Source: Brevundimonas subvibrioides
GTDB lineage: Bacteria > Pseudomonadota > Alphaproteobacteria > Caulobacterales > Caulobacteraceae
Assembly (NCBI GenBank): GCA_002280475.1
Contig: NCEB01000047.1
Span: 1 to 32,210 of the forward strand
Length of the DNA: 32,210 nucleotides
Direction of reading: 5' to 3'
Position numbers and translations under genes: made by a program. Positions 24,422 to 32,045 of the stretch are shown here, piece after piece (position 1 is the stretch's first letter; each line of letters opens with the position of its first letter). The notes beneath the pieces were generated by a model. The model was not told the DNA's origin and searched no databases. It saw only the letters and a program-made list of their open reading frames with translations.

Positions 24422-24835
24422 TCAGCCGCCGCAAAGCTCTGCGAACCGCCTCAGCTTGGCAAGATGCGCCGGTTGAACCTTGACGGACTGCGCCCGCCCG
24501 GCAACAGCCACCGAAAGGTCGCCGGTGAGCACGAACTGACCGAACACCGGGTGGTCCGAGCGGATGGCGATACGGCTGTGGTCGGAGACCGCGACGCTCT
24601 CGGTTTGGGCGGTCGCATCGCCGCTGGACAGGATCGCGACGCCAGGAGCCGCACCGGCTTCGTACAGATCCAGCCGTGCCACGCCCGAACCGGGTTCGCA
24701 TTCCAGAACAGACCTGAGCTGCGGCGTATCAGGGACCTCGTGGGCGAGCACCAGGGGACCGTCACCCTCGTAGAGTGTCCAGGTCCAGCCGCCCTGAATG
24801 GCCAGCGCGCTGAGCGCGATCGGCAGCCAGTTCAT
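24422..24835 (-). CDS. Small exported protein, paralog 2 of the tandem trio
   Basis: 137 residues with an N-terminal signal (MNWLPIALSALAIQ). The domain opens WTWTLYEGDGPLVLAHEV, has the mid Cys in VLECEPGSG and ends LRRFAELCGG. It lacks the linker of paralog 1 and has the LAHEV form where the others have LAYGV. No known family recognised; two conserved cysteines suggest a disulfide in the periplasm. It ends 17 bases before the start of paralog 1 and begins 25 bases after paralog 3, so the three form one transcription unit. Confidence 0.68.
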   Translation of the reverse strand: MNWLPIALSALAIQGGWTWTLYEGDGPLVLAHEVPDTPQLRSVLECEPGSGVARLDLYEAGAAPGVAILSSGDATAQTESVAVSDHSRIAIRSDHPVFGQFVLTGDLSVAVAGRAQSVKVQPAHLAKLRRFAELCGG

Positions 24836-24860
24836 GGTTCGTCGCCCCCTCGTCGGGCGA

Positions 24861-25331
24861 TCAGGCGCGCCCGGCCCCGCAATAGGACAGAAAATCGCCC
24901 ACGAGGCGACGTTCTTCTCGTCCTGCGTCGATGCGGAAGCGGCCCGCGTCACCGGTGACGGTCAGTTGGCCACGCTCGGCGAGACGACGCAGGCCGGGGT
25001 CGTTGACCGAGACCAGGGTCTCGTCTGCCAGCCCGCCGGACAGGGGATCCAGCGGCTGGACGCCCAGACGGGTCCGGATGAGCCGCGCCCCCTCCAGGCG
25101 GACGTCGCCATAGACGGTGGCCAGCGCCTGGCCCGGCGCGCATGTGACCATCAGGGCCAGCTGGTCGGAGTTCGGCACGCCGTAGGCCAGCTTGGCCAGG
25201 CTGCCTTCGTGATGCAGGGTCCAGCTCATCGTCGGCTCGGTCATCTCGGGCTCGGACGCGGCGCCTTGCGACTGGGCCGCGAAGGCGACCAGACCGAGCG
25301 CGGCGGCGGCGGGAAGCAGAACCTTGAACAT
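24861..25331 (-). CDS. Small exported protein, paralog 3 of the tandem trio
   Basis: 156 residues from the ATG at 25331 (AAGG upstream); an ATG at 25358 would add nine residues. The signal peptide is VLLPAAAALGLVAFAAQSQ. The domain opens MSWTLHHEGSLAKLAYGVPN, has the mid Cys in LMVTCAPGQ and ends GDFLSYCGAG. It is the first gene of the trio and lies downstream of flgH past the 50-bp repeats. Function unknown; nothing ties it to the flagellum except position. Confidence 0.7.
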   Translation of the reverse strand: MFKVLLPAAAALGLVAFAAQSQGAASEPEMTEPTMSWTLHHEGSLAKLAYGVPNSDQLALMVTCAPGQALATVYGDVRLEGARLIRTRLGVQPLDPLSGGLADETLVSVNDPGLRRLAERGQLTVTGDAGRFRIDAGREERRLVGDFLSYCGAGRA

Positions 25332-25412
25332 CACCAGAACCTTATGTCTGGTGGGCAAACGCTGCTCGGCGTTAACGGTTCACGGCTCAGCTTGACGATA
25401 GGTCCCGCGTCG

Positions 25413-25530
25413 CGAGCGGTAGCGCCCCTAAACCCGCGCTCAAGCAGCGAGACGCCGCGCGTCGAGCGATAGCGCCCCTAAACCCGCGCTCAAGCAGCGA
25501 GACGCCGCGCGTCGAGCGGTAGCGCCCCTA
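25413..25530. repeat. 50-bp tandem repeat, about 2.3 copies, at the 3' end of flgH
   Basis: Units begin AGCGCCCCTA at 25421, 25471 and 25521; the first two full units differ only at one position near the end (GAGCGAT or GAGCGGT). Each unit contains the hairpin GACGC-CGC-GCGTC and a weaker AGCGC/GCGCT pairing. The third partial copy includes the flgH stop codon, so copy number could change without altering FlgH. Confidence 0.9.
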
Positions 25531-26259
25531 GAACGGACTGAACCGCTCCACCAGGCTCTGGGCTGCGGGGGTCGCCTGCACCCGGCTGATGTCGCCGCGC
25601 CCGCCATAGCTGATGCGCGCCTCGGCGATCTGGGTGTGGGCGATGGTGTTGGCGCTGGAAATGTCCTCCGGCCGCACGATGCCGGCGACGGTCAGTTCGC
25701 GCAGTTCGCGGTTGGTGCGCACTTCCTGCCGACCCTGGATGACCAGGTTTCCGTTCGACAGGATGTCGGTCACGACGGCGGCGATGGTCAGGTCGACGCG
25801 CTCGGCCCGGCTGACCGACCCCGTGCCGTTGGCGTTCGAGGAGCCTTCGACCCCGACCAGGGCCTGAGGGTCGAAGCCGCCCGGGAAGGCGCGGCCCAGG
25901 CTGTTCTCCAGCCCGAAGAAGTTGGTCACCCCGCCGGTGATGTCGTTGGTGCGGCTGCGGTTGGTGGTGTTGGAGGTCTGCGCCCGGTCGTCGATGCGGA
26001 TCGAGACCGTCAGGATGTCGCCGATGTTGCGGGCCCTCTGGTCGCCGAAGAACGCCCGTGCCCCCGTCCGCCACAGGGAGTTGGCGCTGGCCGAGCGCGG
26101 CTGGGGCGCGGCCTGGTAGGTCTGGGTCACCGGCACCAGCTGGGCGGGATAGCCGATGGGGGCCAGTTCGGGGCCGCGCACCGTCTCGACGACGGTGGAG
26201 CAGGCGCCGAGGCTCAGGGCCGAGGCGGCGAGGGCGGCGAGGACGGCGGGCTTACGCAT
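25528..26259 (-). CDS. flgH: Flagellar L-ring lipoprotein
   Basis: 243 residues. The signal peptide ends in the lipobox SLGAC (Cys20). FlgH-typical segments are SLWRTGARAFFGDQRARNIGDILTV, NTIAHTQIAEARISYGGRG and a C-terminal RFSPF-type end. It builds the outer-membrane L-ring of the basal body around the rod. It is the last gene of flgF-flgG-flgA-flgH, 12 bases after flgA. The stop lies inside the 50-bp repeat. Confidence 0.95.
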   Translation of the reverse strand: MRKPAVLAALAASALSLGACSTVVETVRGPELAPIGYPAQLVPVTQTYQAAPQPRSASANSLWRTGARAFFGDQRARNIGDILTVSIRIDDRAQTSNTTNRSRTNDITGGVTNFFGLENSLGRAFPGGFDPQALVGVEGSSNANGTGSVSRAERVDLTIAAVVTDILSNGNLVIQGRQEVRTNRELRELTVAGIVRPEDISSANTIAHTQIAEARISYGGRGDISRVQATPAAQSLVERFSPF

Positions 26260-26271
26260 GACGGGATCTTC

Positions 26272-27051
26272 CTACCGGACGGCGGCGAACTGACTGGAAC
26301 GGGCGGCCTGGGCCTCGGGCCCAGCGACGGCGCGGCCGGGACCGGAGGCGACGGCCTCGATCGTTCGGCCCGACGTCAGATTGGTGATGGCCACGACTTC
26401 GCCGACGGCGGCGCCCCTCTGGGCGCGGCCGGTGACGGTCAGGGTCACGCCGCCGGACGCGAAGGCCACCTGAACGGTGTCGTTGCGGGCGATGACCTGG
26501 GGGCGGGCCAGGTCGCGGGCCCCGACCACGGCCCCGGCGCGCAGGGCCCGGCGCGCGGACAGGCCGACGACCTCTTCAGCGTCCGACGGGCCACCACCGG
26601 TCGCCAGATGGCTCTGAACGTCGGTCCAGACCACGTCCTCGGGCTGGATGACATCCCCGGCGGCGATGTTGCGGGCATAGGTCAGCACGGCGGCGGTCGC
26701 GCCCGCCACCGCTGCGGGCCGCATCGTCGTGCCGGCGGGCGTCGCGGTCGCGGCGGGCGCTCCAGAGGCCAGAAGCGCATGGCGAACCACGACCCGGCGC
26801 AGGTTTTGCGGATTGGCCCATTGCAGGCCGGACCGCGCGGCCAGCGCCTGAAGCTGCCCGGCCTCGAACACGACCGACGGTCCCGCCCGGCTGGCCACGA
26901 CGACGCCAGAGGCCGCGCCCGCGCCGTCGAAGATGTCGCCCAGCGTCACCCGTCCGTCGTCGTCGACGGGGTTGGCGCGCAGGGTGACCGGACCGGCCAG
27001 GGCGGGACCGGCGCTCAGCGCGAGGGCGGCGATGAAGAGCAGGGCTCTCAT
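26272..27051 (-). CDS. flgA: Flagellar P-ring assembly chaperone
   Basis: 259 residues with signal peptide MRALLFIAALALSAGPALA. The C-terminal half has the SAF-type domain (NIAAGDVIQPEDVVWTDV; LSARRALRAGAVVGARDLAR; ARNDTVQVAF) characteristic of FlgA, which escorts FlgI into the P-ring in the periplasm. The N-terminal half is variable (LGDIFDGAGAAS). It starts three bases after the flgG stop. Confidence 0.93.
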   Translation of the reverse strand: MRALLFIAALALSAGPALAGPVTLRANPVDDDGRVTLGDIFDGAGAASGVVVASRAGPSVVFEAGQLQALAARSGLQWANPQNLRRVVVRHALLASGAPAATATPAGTTMRPAAVAGATAAVLTYARNIAAGDVIQPEDVVWTDVQSHLATGGGPSDAEEVVGLSARRALRAGAVVGARDLARPQVIARNDTVQVAFASGGVTLTVTGRAQRGAAVGEVVAITNLTSGRTIEAVASGPGRAVAGPEAQAARSSQFAAVR

Positions 27052-27054
27052 GGC

Positions 27055-27843
27055 CTAGCCCTTCACCTGGGCTGAGACGCTCATCATCTCGTCGGCGGTG
27101 GTGATGACCTTGGAGTTCATCTCATAGGCGCGCTGGGCGATGATCAGGGCGCTGATCTCGGTCACGGCATCGACGTTGGACGCCTCGGTATAGCCCTGCA
27201 GCAGCTGGCCAAAGCCGTCCTCGCCGGGGATGCCGACCGTGGCCGGGCCCGAGGCGGCGGTCTCCAGCAGCAGGTTGTCGCCGATGGCTTCCAGCCCCGC
27301 CTCGTTGAAGAAGGTGGCAAGTTCCAGCTGGCCAACGATCTGGGCCTCGGGCGATCCGGCCGAGACGACCTGGACCTGTCCGGTCTTGGAGATCGCCACG
27401 TCGATGGCGTCCTGCGGGATGGTGATGGCCGGCTCGACCGCATAGCCGTCCTCGGTCACCAGCTGGCCCTCGCCGTTCAGCGAGAAGTTCCCCGCCCGGG
27501 TGAAGCCGATCTCGCCCGACGGCAGGGTGATCTGGAGATATCCGCGCCCGTCGATGGCGACGTCGTAGCGGTTGTTGGTCTGCTGGGGCGTGCCCTGTTC
27601 GGTGATCCGGTAGACGCTGCCCGCCTTGACGCCCAGACCGACCTGGATGCCGGTCGGAACCACGGTGCCCTGGCTCGAGGACTGGGCCCCCATGCGCTCG
27701 ACGTTCTGATAGATCAGGTCCTGGAACTCGGCCCGCTGACGCTTGTAGCCGACCGTGTTCATGTTCGCGATGTTGTTGGAGATGACCTCCACGTTCAGCT
27801 GCTGGGCGGCCATGCCGGAGGCGGCGGTGCGAAGTGCGCGCAT
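27055..27843 (-). CDS. flgG: Flagellar distal rod protein
   Basis: 262 residues, the standard FlgG length. The N-terminal rod motif is AASGMAAQQLNVEVISNNIA then NMNTVGYKRQRAEF, the middle has GRGYLQITLPSGEIGFTRAGNF, and the C-terminal motif is ALIIAQRAYEMNSKVITTAD. It polymerises into the distal rod and is a substrate of the flagellar type III export system. It lies 12 bases after flgF. Confidence 0.96.
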   Translation of the reverse strand: MRALRTAASGMAAQQLNVEVISNNIANMNTVGYKRQRAEFQDLIYQNVERMGAQSSSQGTVVPTGIQVGLGVKAGSVYRITEQGTPQQTNNRYDVAIDGRGYLQITLPSGEIGFTRAGNFSLNGEGQLVTEDGYAVEPAITIPQDAIDVAISKTGQVQVVSAGSPEAQIVGQLELATFFNEAGLEAIGDNLLLETAASGPATVGIPGEDGFGQLLQGYTEASNVDAVTEISALIIAQRAYEMNSKVITTADEMMSVSAQVKG

Positions 27844-27855
27844 GGTGGGTTTCCC

Positions 27856-28593
27856 TTAGCTCGACCGGCCCAGCCGCTCGACCGAGCGGCGGGACAGTTC
27901 CTGGACGTTCTCGACCATCTTGGTCGCCCGCTCGTAGGCGCGGCTGATCTCGATCAGATTGGTGATCTCGACCAGGGAGTTGACGTTGGATCCCTCCAGC
28001 ATCCCCTGGCGGACCTGCGCGCCGGTGGCGTCGATCGGGGCGGCGTTGGAGGCGTTGCGATAGAGGCCGTCGCCGTCCTTGGACAGGACGCCCAGTTCGG
28101 CGAAGCGGGCCAGGCCCAGCTGTCCGATGACCGCGCCGGCCTGGCTTATCGTGCCGTCGTCGGCGACCGAGATTGGACCCTGCGCCGGATCGACGACGAT
28201 CGGACCCCCGTCGCCCAGCACCGGCCGTCCAGCCTTGGTGACGAGCGTCCCTTCAGGGTCGATGGTGAAGGCTCCGTCGCGAGTATAGGCCTCTCCCCCC
28301 GCGTCCTCGATACGGAAGAAGACGCCTTCGCCTTCGATGGCGAAGTCCAGTGAGCGGCCCGTCTGTTCCAGCGACCCTTGGGAGAAATCACGGCCCACGC
28401 CGTTGTCCAGGACGAAGCTGGCCCCCGGGCGGATGGAGTCGTTCCTCGCCCGGTTGCCGATCTCGGCCCCCATCAGCAGCTGCTCGACCTTGAACCCGGT
28501 GGTGTCGGCGTTGGCGATGTTGTTGGCGGCGATATCCAGCTCGCGCCTCAGCGTCATCTGACGCGACAAACCGATGTAGGCGGCATTTTCCAC
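27856..28593 (-). CDS. flgF: Flagellar proximal rod protein
   Basis: 245 residues from a GTG at 28593 (first residues ENAAYIGLSRQMTLRRELD). FlgF motifs are IAANNIANADTTGFKVEQ, GGEAYTRDGAFTID and LVEITNLIEISRAYERATKM. The GTG has AAGGAG ten bases upstream. A longer frame to 28614 would begin at or before the predicted sigma-54 transcription start near 28612, so it is rejected. It is the first gene of the operon. Confidence 0.94.
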   Translation of the reverse strand: MENAAYIGLSRQMTLRRELDIAANNIANADTTGFKVEQLLMGAEIGNRARNDSIRPGASFVLDNGVGRDFSQGSLEQTGRSLDFAIEGEGVFFRIEDAGGEAYTRDGAFTIDPEGTLVTKAGRPVLGDGGPIVVDPAQGPISVADDGTISQAGAVIGQLGLARFAELGVLSKDGDGLYRNASNAAPIDATGAQVRQGMLEGSNVNSLVEITNLIEISRAYERATKMVENVQELSRRSVERLGRSS

Positions 28594-28623
28594 GGGACGG
28601 GCGCTCCTTCGCACCCCCCCCTC

Positions 28624-28638
28624 GCAACGGCCGTGCCA
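28624..28638 (-). promoter_or_regulatory. Sigma-54 promoter of flgF-flgG-flgA-flgH
   Basis: On the minus strand TGGCAC-GGCCG-TTGC is an exact -24/-12 consensus with the correct five-base spacer. It predicts a start near 28612 and a leader of about 19 bases carrying the AAGGAG ribosome site of flgF. Sigma-54 control of this operon matches the class III flagellar genes of Caulobacter. Confidence 0.88.
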
Positions 28639-28692
28639 ACAGGGTTAATCCAGCCGTGGCGGGCTTTGCGCGGTCTTGAGCGCCTTTCCCAC

Positions 28693-28709
28693 CCGGCAAA
28701 TCCTGCCGG
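28693..28709. promoter_or_regulatory. ftr-like dyad, probable FlbD enhancer site
   Basis: CCGGCAAATCCTGCCGG is a 6-bp dyad around five bases, resembling the GC-flanked ftr elements bound by FlbD in Caulobacter flagellar promoters. Its centre is about 90 bases upstream of the predicted flgF start and about 75 bases upstream of the fliL ATG, so it could activate one operon and repress the other. Confidence 0.55.
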
Positions 28710-28712
28710 TTC

Positions 28713-28730
28713 TACACCTCGCGTTAACCA
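28713..28730 (+). promoter_or_regulatory. Possible CtrA-type site upstream of fliL
   Basis: TACA-N7-TTAACCA resembles the CtrA consensus TTAA-N7-TTAA; the right half is perfect and the left half degenerate. It ends 47 bases before the fliL ATG. fliL-fliM are early, CtrA-dependent genes in Caulobacter. Confidence 0.35.
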
Positions 28731-28776
28731 AGTCGGGTGACCCTGAGGCTTGGGATTTCCGGGGCGCGACCACCAC

Positions 28777-29439
28777 ATGCTCAAGCTGGGCAAGAAGAAG
28801 GACAAGCCACCGAAGGACGACGCGACCGCGCTCGCCGTCGCTCACGGGGCCGAGGTCGAGGGCGAAGACGCGCCCAAGAAAAAGAAGCTCCCGCTTCTGT
28901 TCATCATCGCGCCCGTGGCCTTGCTGGTGCTGGGCGGGGGCGGCGCCGGGGCCTATTTCTTCCTGCTCGCGCCCAAGCCCGCCGCCGCCGAGGAAGGCCA
29001 CGGCGAGGAGAAGGCCGGCGAAGAGGAAAAGGGCGGCGGCCACGGCGAGGAGAAGAAGGGCGGTGGCGACCACGGGGGCGGCGGAGACGCCGAAGCCGAC
29101 CCGTCGCTCGGCAAGATCGCGGAAGGGCCCGACGGCGTCACCTTCTACACCCTGCCGGACATGGTGGTGAACATCCAGTCGCCGGACGGCCGGCCCACCT
29201 TCCTCAAACTGACCCTGACGCTGGAGATGCACGACGCCGACCTGGCGCATCAGCTGCAGGGCGAGATGCCGCGCATGCAGGACATGTTCCAGGGCTTCCT
29301 GCGCGAGCTGCGCCCCGAGGATCTGGCCGGATCCGCCGGCAGCTATCAGCTGCGCGCCGAGATCCTGCGCCGCGTCAATCTGATCGCCGCCCCGGCCCAG
29401 GTCGATGCCGTGCTGATCGAAGAAATGCTGGTGCAGTAA
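28777..29439 (+). CDS. fliL: Flagellar stator-associated protein FliL
   Basis: 220 residues. A Lys-rich cytoplasmic N-terminus precedes one membrane span (LPLLFIIAPVALLVLGGGGA). A low-complexity Gly/Glu/Lys/His linker follows (about residues 65-105, several GHGEEK and GGGDHGGGG units), then the stomatin-like FliL domain (TFYTLPDMVVNIQSPDGRPT; LRAEILRRVNL) ending VLIEEMLVQ. FliL rings the MotAB stator and affects torque. The linker is unusually long and rich in His and acidic residues. The stop is followed after three bases by fliM. Confidence 0.92.
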   Translation: MLKLGKKKDKPPKDDATALAVAHGAEVEGEDAPKKKKLPLLFIIAPVALLVLGGGGAGAYFFLLAPKPAAAEEGHGEEKAGEEEKGGGHGEEKKGGGDHGGGGDAEADPSLGKIAEGPDGVTFYTLPDMVVNIQSPDGRPTFLKLTLTLEMHDADLAHQLQGEMPRMQDMFQGFLRELRPEDLAGSAGSYQLRAEILRRVNLIAAPAQVDAVLIEEMLVQ

Positions 29440-29442
29440 CCC

Positions 29443-30510
29443 ATGTCGGATGTGGGCGTAGCCGACGGCGAGGTCGATCCCTTCGCGGAGGCGGAAGGCT
29501 TCGGTTCCGAACGCCCCGGCGCGACCGAACGGGTCCTGAACCAGGACGAGATCGACAGCCTGCTCGGCTTCGACCTGGGCGACGACGACGCGTCTGAACG
29601 GACCGGCATTCGCGCCATCATCAACTCCGCCCTCGTCAGCTACGAGCGGCTGCCCATGCTGGAGATCGTCTTCGACCGGCTGGTCCGGTTGATGACGACG
29701 AGCTTGCGGAACTTCACCTCGGACAATGTCGAGGTCTCGCTCGACAACATCTCCTCGATCCGTTTCGGCGACTATCTGAACTCCATCCCCCTGCCGGCGA
29801 TCCTGGCGGTGTTCCGGGCCGAGGAGCTGGACAACTACGGCCTGCTGACGGTCGATTCCAACCTGATCTATTCGATCGTCGACGTCCTCTTGGGCGGGCG
29901 TCGCGGCACCGCCGCGCTGCGGATCGAGGGCCGGCCCTACACCACCATCGAACGGGTTCTGGTCCAGCGGATGGTCGAGGTCATCCTGGCCGACGCCCAG
30001 GCGGCGTTCGAGCCCCTGACGCCGGTCCACTTCAATCTGGACCGGCTGGAGACCAACCCCCGCTTCGCCGCCATCGCCCGCCCGGCCAACGCCGCCATCC
30101 TGGTCAAGCTGCGGATCGACATGGAGGATCGGGGTGGCCGGGTCGAGCTGCTGCTGCCCTACGCCACGCTGGAGCCCATTCGGAAGATGCTGCTGCAGCA
30201 GTTCATGGGCGAGAAGTTCGGCCGCGACAACATCTGGGAAGGCCACCTGGCCACCGAGCTCTGGACCACCGACACCGAGGTCCGCGCCGTGCTGGACGAC
30301 CAGTCCGTGCCCCTGTCGTCGGTCCTGAATCTGAAGGTTGGCGACACCCTGATGCTGAACGCCACGCCCGACTCGGAGATCTCGATCCGCTGCGGATCGA
30401 TTCCCGTCACAACGGGGCGCATGGGCCGCAAGGGCCAGCACATCGCTGTGCGGGTCGAGGGCCCGATCAGCGTCGAGGCCGCCAACAGCCTGACCAAGGG
30501 AAGGCGCTGA
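29443..30510 (+). CDS. fliM: Flagellar motor switch protein FliM
   Basis: 355 residues. An N-terminal extension of about 31 residues precedes the CheY-binding/start motif LNQDEIDSLLGFDLG, which sits at the very N-terminus in E. coli. The CheC-like middle domain (IINSALVSYERLPMLEIVFD; MTTSLRNFTSDNVEVS) follows, and the C-terminal SpoA domain is LSSVLNLKVGDTLMLNATPD. It forms the C-ring, binds CheY-P and sets rotation direction. The next gene begins one base after its stop. Confidence 0.96.
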   Translation: MSDVGVADGEVDPFAEAEGFGSERPGATERVLNQDEIDSLLGFDLGDDDASERTGIRAIINSALVSYERLPMLEIVFDRLVRLMTTSLRNFTSDNVEVSLDNISSIRFGDYLNSIPLPAILAVFRAEELDNYGLLTVDSNLIYSIVDVLLGGRRGTAALRIEGRPYTTIERVLVQRMVEVILADAQAAFEPLTPVHFNLDRLETNPRFAAIARPANAAILVKLRIDMEDRGGRVELLLPYATLEPIRKMLLQQFMGEKFGRDNIWEGHLATELWTTDTEVRAVLDDQSVPLSSVLNLKVGDTLMLNATPDSEISIRCGSIPVTTGRMGRKGQHIAVRVEGPISVEAANSLTKGRR

Positions 30511-30511
30511 C

Positions 30512-31180
30512 ATGACCGGGATCATCCTCGATGCTGTCCTGATGCTCCTGCTGGTCGCGGCGCTGGGGTACGGCGTGCGGCTGGAGAAGAAGCTGAGCCA
30601 GCTCCGCGCCGGACAACTCGCCTTCGCAGGTGCCGTGACCGAGCTGAACGCCGCCTGCGGTCGCGCCGAGAACGCCCTGTCGTCGCTGCGCGCCAGCGGT
30701 GAAGAGGCGGACCTCCTGCACGATCGCATCCTCAAGGCCCGAACGCTGAAGGGCGAGCTCGAGGCGCTGGTGGCGCGGGGTGGTCGCGCCGCTTCTCCCT
30801 CCCACTTGGGGGAGGGTGGTCGAACCCCGGACTTGATCCAGGGGGAGACCGGGTGGGGCCGGCAGGGCGAGCCGGAGACCGATCGCACCCGCGTCGCGGC
30901 GCCGCCTCCACCCGGTCGCTCCGCGACCACCCTCCCCCGCCGGGGGAGGGAGGACGCCGAACCCGTTCCCGCCGCCACCCCCGACCCCGACGACCGCGCC
31001 TTCCGGATGGCCGCCCTGGCCGAGCGGATTCAGGGCCTGCGCGCCCCCGCCACCCCGGCCGCCGCCGGGGCCGGCAACGTCCAGGCCATCCTGCATGCCC
31101 TGACCGCTAACCAAGGCGCGAAGCAAAGCCTCAACCGGTCGCGGCCTACCACGACCGACGACGACCTGTTCGCCGCCTAG
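30512..31180 (+). CDS. DUF6468-type flagellar-operon protein with in-frame repeat insertion
   Basis: 222 residues. One N-terminal membrane helix (IILDAVLMLLLVAALGYGV) is followed by a coiled-coil-like region (KKLSQLRAGQLAFAGAVTEL; ADLLHDRILKARTLKGELEA). From about residue 94 to 147 the reading frame passes through a palindromic repeat element (30795-30953), giving a Gly/Pro/Arg-rich stretch unlike the rest. The native-looking C-terminus then resumes (DDRAFRMAALAERIQGLRAP). Without the insert it would be about 169 residues. The family sits between fliM and motE in Caulobacter relatives; its exact role is unknown to me. The frame is kept, so the protein may still be made. Confidence 0.75.
   Translation: MTGIILDAVLMLLLVAALGYGVRLEKKLSQLRAGQLAFAGAVTELNAACGRAENALSSLRASGEEADLLHDRILKARTLKGELEALVARGGRAASPSHLGEGGRTPDLIQGETGWGRQGEPETDRTRVAAPPPPGRSATTLPRRGREDAEPVPAATPDPDDRAFRMAALAERIQGLRAPATPAAAGAGNVQAILHALTANQGAKQSLNRSRPTTTDDDLFAA
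30795..30953. repeat. Palindromic (REP/BIME-like) element inside a coding gene
   Basis: Outer inverted arms lie at 30795-30822 and 30924-30953; they share GGGGGAGGGTGGTCG exactly and the rest with one gap and a few mismatches, and each arm can also fold on itself (CTCCC/GGGAG). Inner inverted arms are ACCGGGTGG (30848-30856) and CCACCCGGT (30908-30916). The arrangement is that of a dispersed intergenic palindromic repeat rather than of coding sequence. Confidence 0.8.
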
Positions 31181-31200
31181 GTTCCGACTGGATTTCCCCG

Positions 31201-32043
31201 ATGAAGCTGCCCCGCCTCCTGCCCCTGATCGCCGTCGCCATCGGCGGGGTCGTGGCTGTGCGCGCCGTAGGGGCCGGACCCGACCTGTTCCAGGGCGCGG
31301 TCGCCTGGGCCGAGGAAGCCGCCGAGACCGCGGGCGAGGCCGTGACGCCGGCCGCCGCCGCGCGGACGGTTCCCGCCGTCTGCGCCCTGTCGCCCGAACA
31401 ACTGGCCCAGCAGGCCGGCATCTCCCCCGCCGAACTGCGCATCATCCAGTCCCTGTCGGCGCGCCGCACCGAGCTGGACGCCCGCGACGCCGACTTCGCC
31501 ACCACCCTGCCGCTGATGGTCGCCGCCGAACAGAAGCTGGACGCCAAGATCACCGCCCTGAACGCCATCAAGGCCGAGGTCCAGACCCTGCTGGGTCAGG
31601 TCGACGAGCGCGAGGCCGCCGAGACCGCGCGTCTGGTCTCCGTCTATTCCGCCATGCGCCCGCGCGAGGCCGCCGCCGTCTTCGCCACCCTGGCCGACGA
31701 CGTCCGCCTGCCCATCGCCGCCGCCATGCGGCCGCGCTCGTTGTCGGCCATCATGGCTCAGATGCCGCCCGCCGCCGCCCGCGAGCTGACCGAGAAACTG
31801 GCCGGCCGCTTCCAGGCCCAGCAACTGGCCGCCCGCGCCGCCGCCGCCGCCGCCATCGAGACCGCCGCCACGCCCGGGCCTGCCCAGACGCCCGCCGCCG
31901 CGCCCGCCGCCACCCCTCCAGCGACCCAGACCGCGGCGTCCGCCGCCGCCGCGCCCGCCGCCCAACGCGCCGCCAGTCGCGCCACGCCGCCCCCGACCCA
32001 GCGCGCCGCCAACCGTCCGACGCCGCGTCAACCGGCCCGCACT
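31201..32043 (+). CDS. motE: MotE-like protein (MgtE_N domain), 3' end lost
   Basis: An N-terminal signal/anchor (LPLIAVAIGGVVAVRAVG) is followed by a helical coiled-coil region (ELRIIQSLSARRTELDARD). The MgtE-N-like domain then includes RLVSVYSAMRPREAAAVFAT and LSAIMAQMPPAAARELTEKL, and an Ala/Pro/Thr-rich tail follows. MotE-like proteins help stator or periplasmic motor assembly, and the gene commonly closes the fliL-fliM-DUF6468 run. It starts 20 bases after the DUF6468 stop. No stop codon appears; the frame runs to the window edge, but from about 32046 the DNA belongs to an unrelated gene on the other strand, so the true end is unknown and the given end is approximate. Confidence 0.72.
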
Positions 32044-32045
32044 CC

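Noticed and set aside
25413..25530. CRISPR array
   Set aside because: The 50-bp units are contiguous with no unique spacers, and no cas genes are present.
28693..28709. Second sigma-54 promoter in the ftr-like dyad
   Set aside because: The GG and GC are separated by eight rather than ten bases on either strand.
28645..30978. Minus-strand open frame of 777 codons across fliL-fliM
   Set aside because: It is antisense to clear fliL and fliM genes, has biased Gln/Val/Asp/Gly composition typical of high-GC shadow frames and shows no domain.
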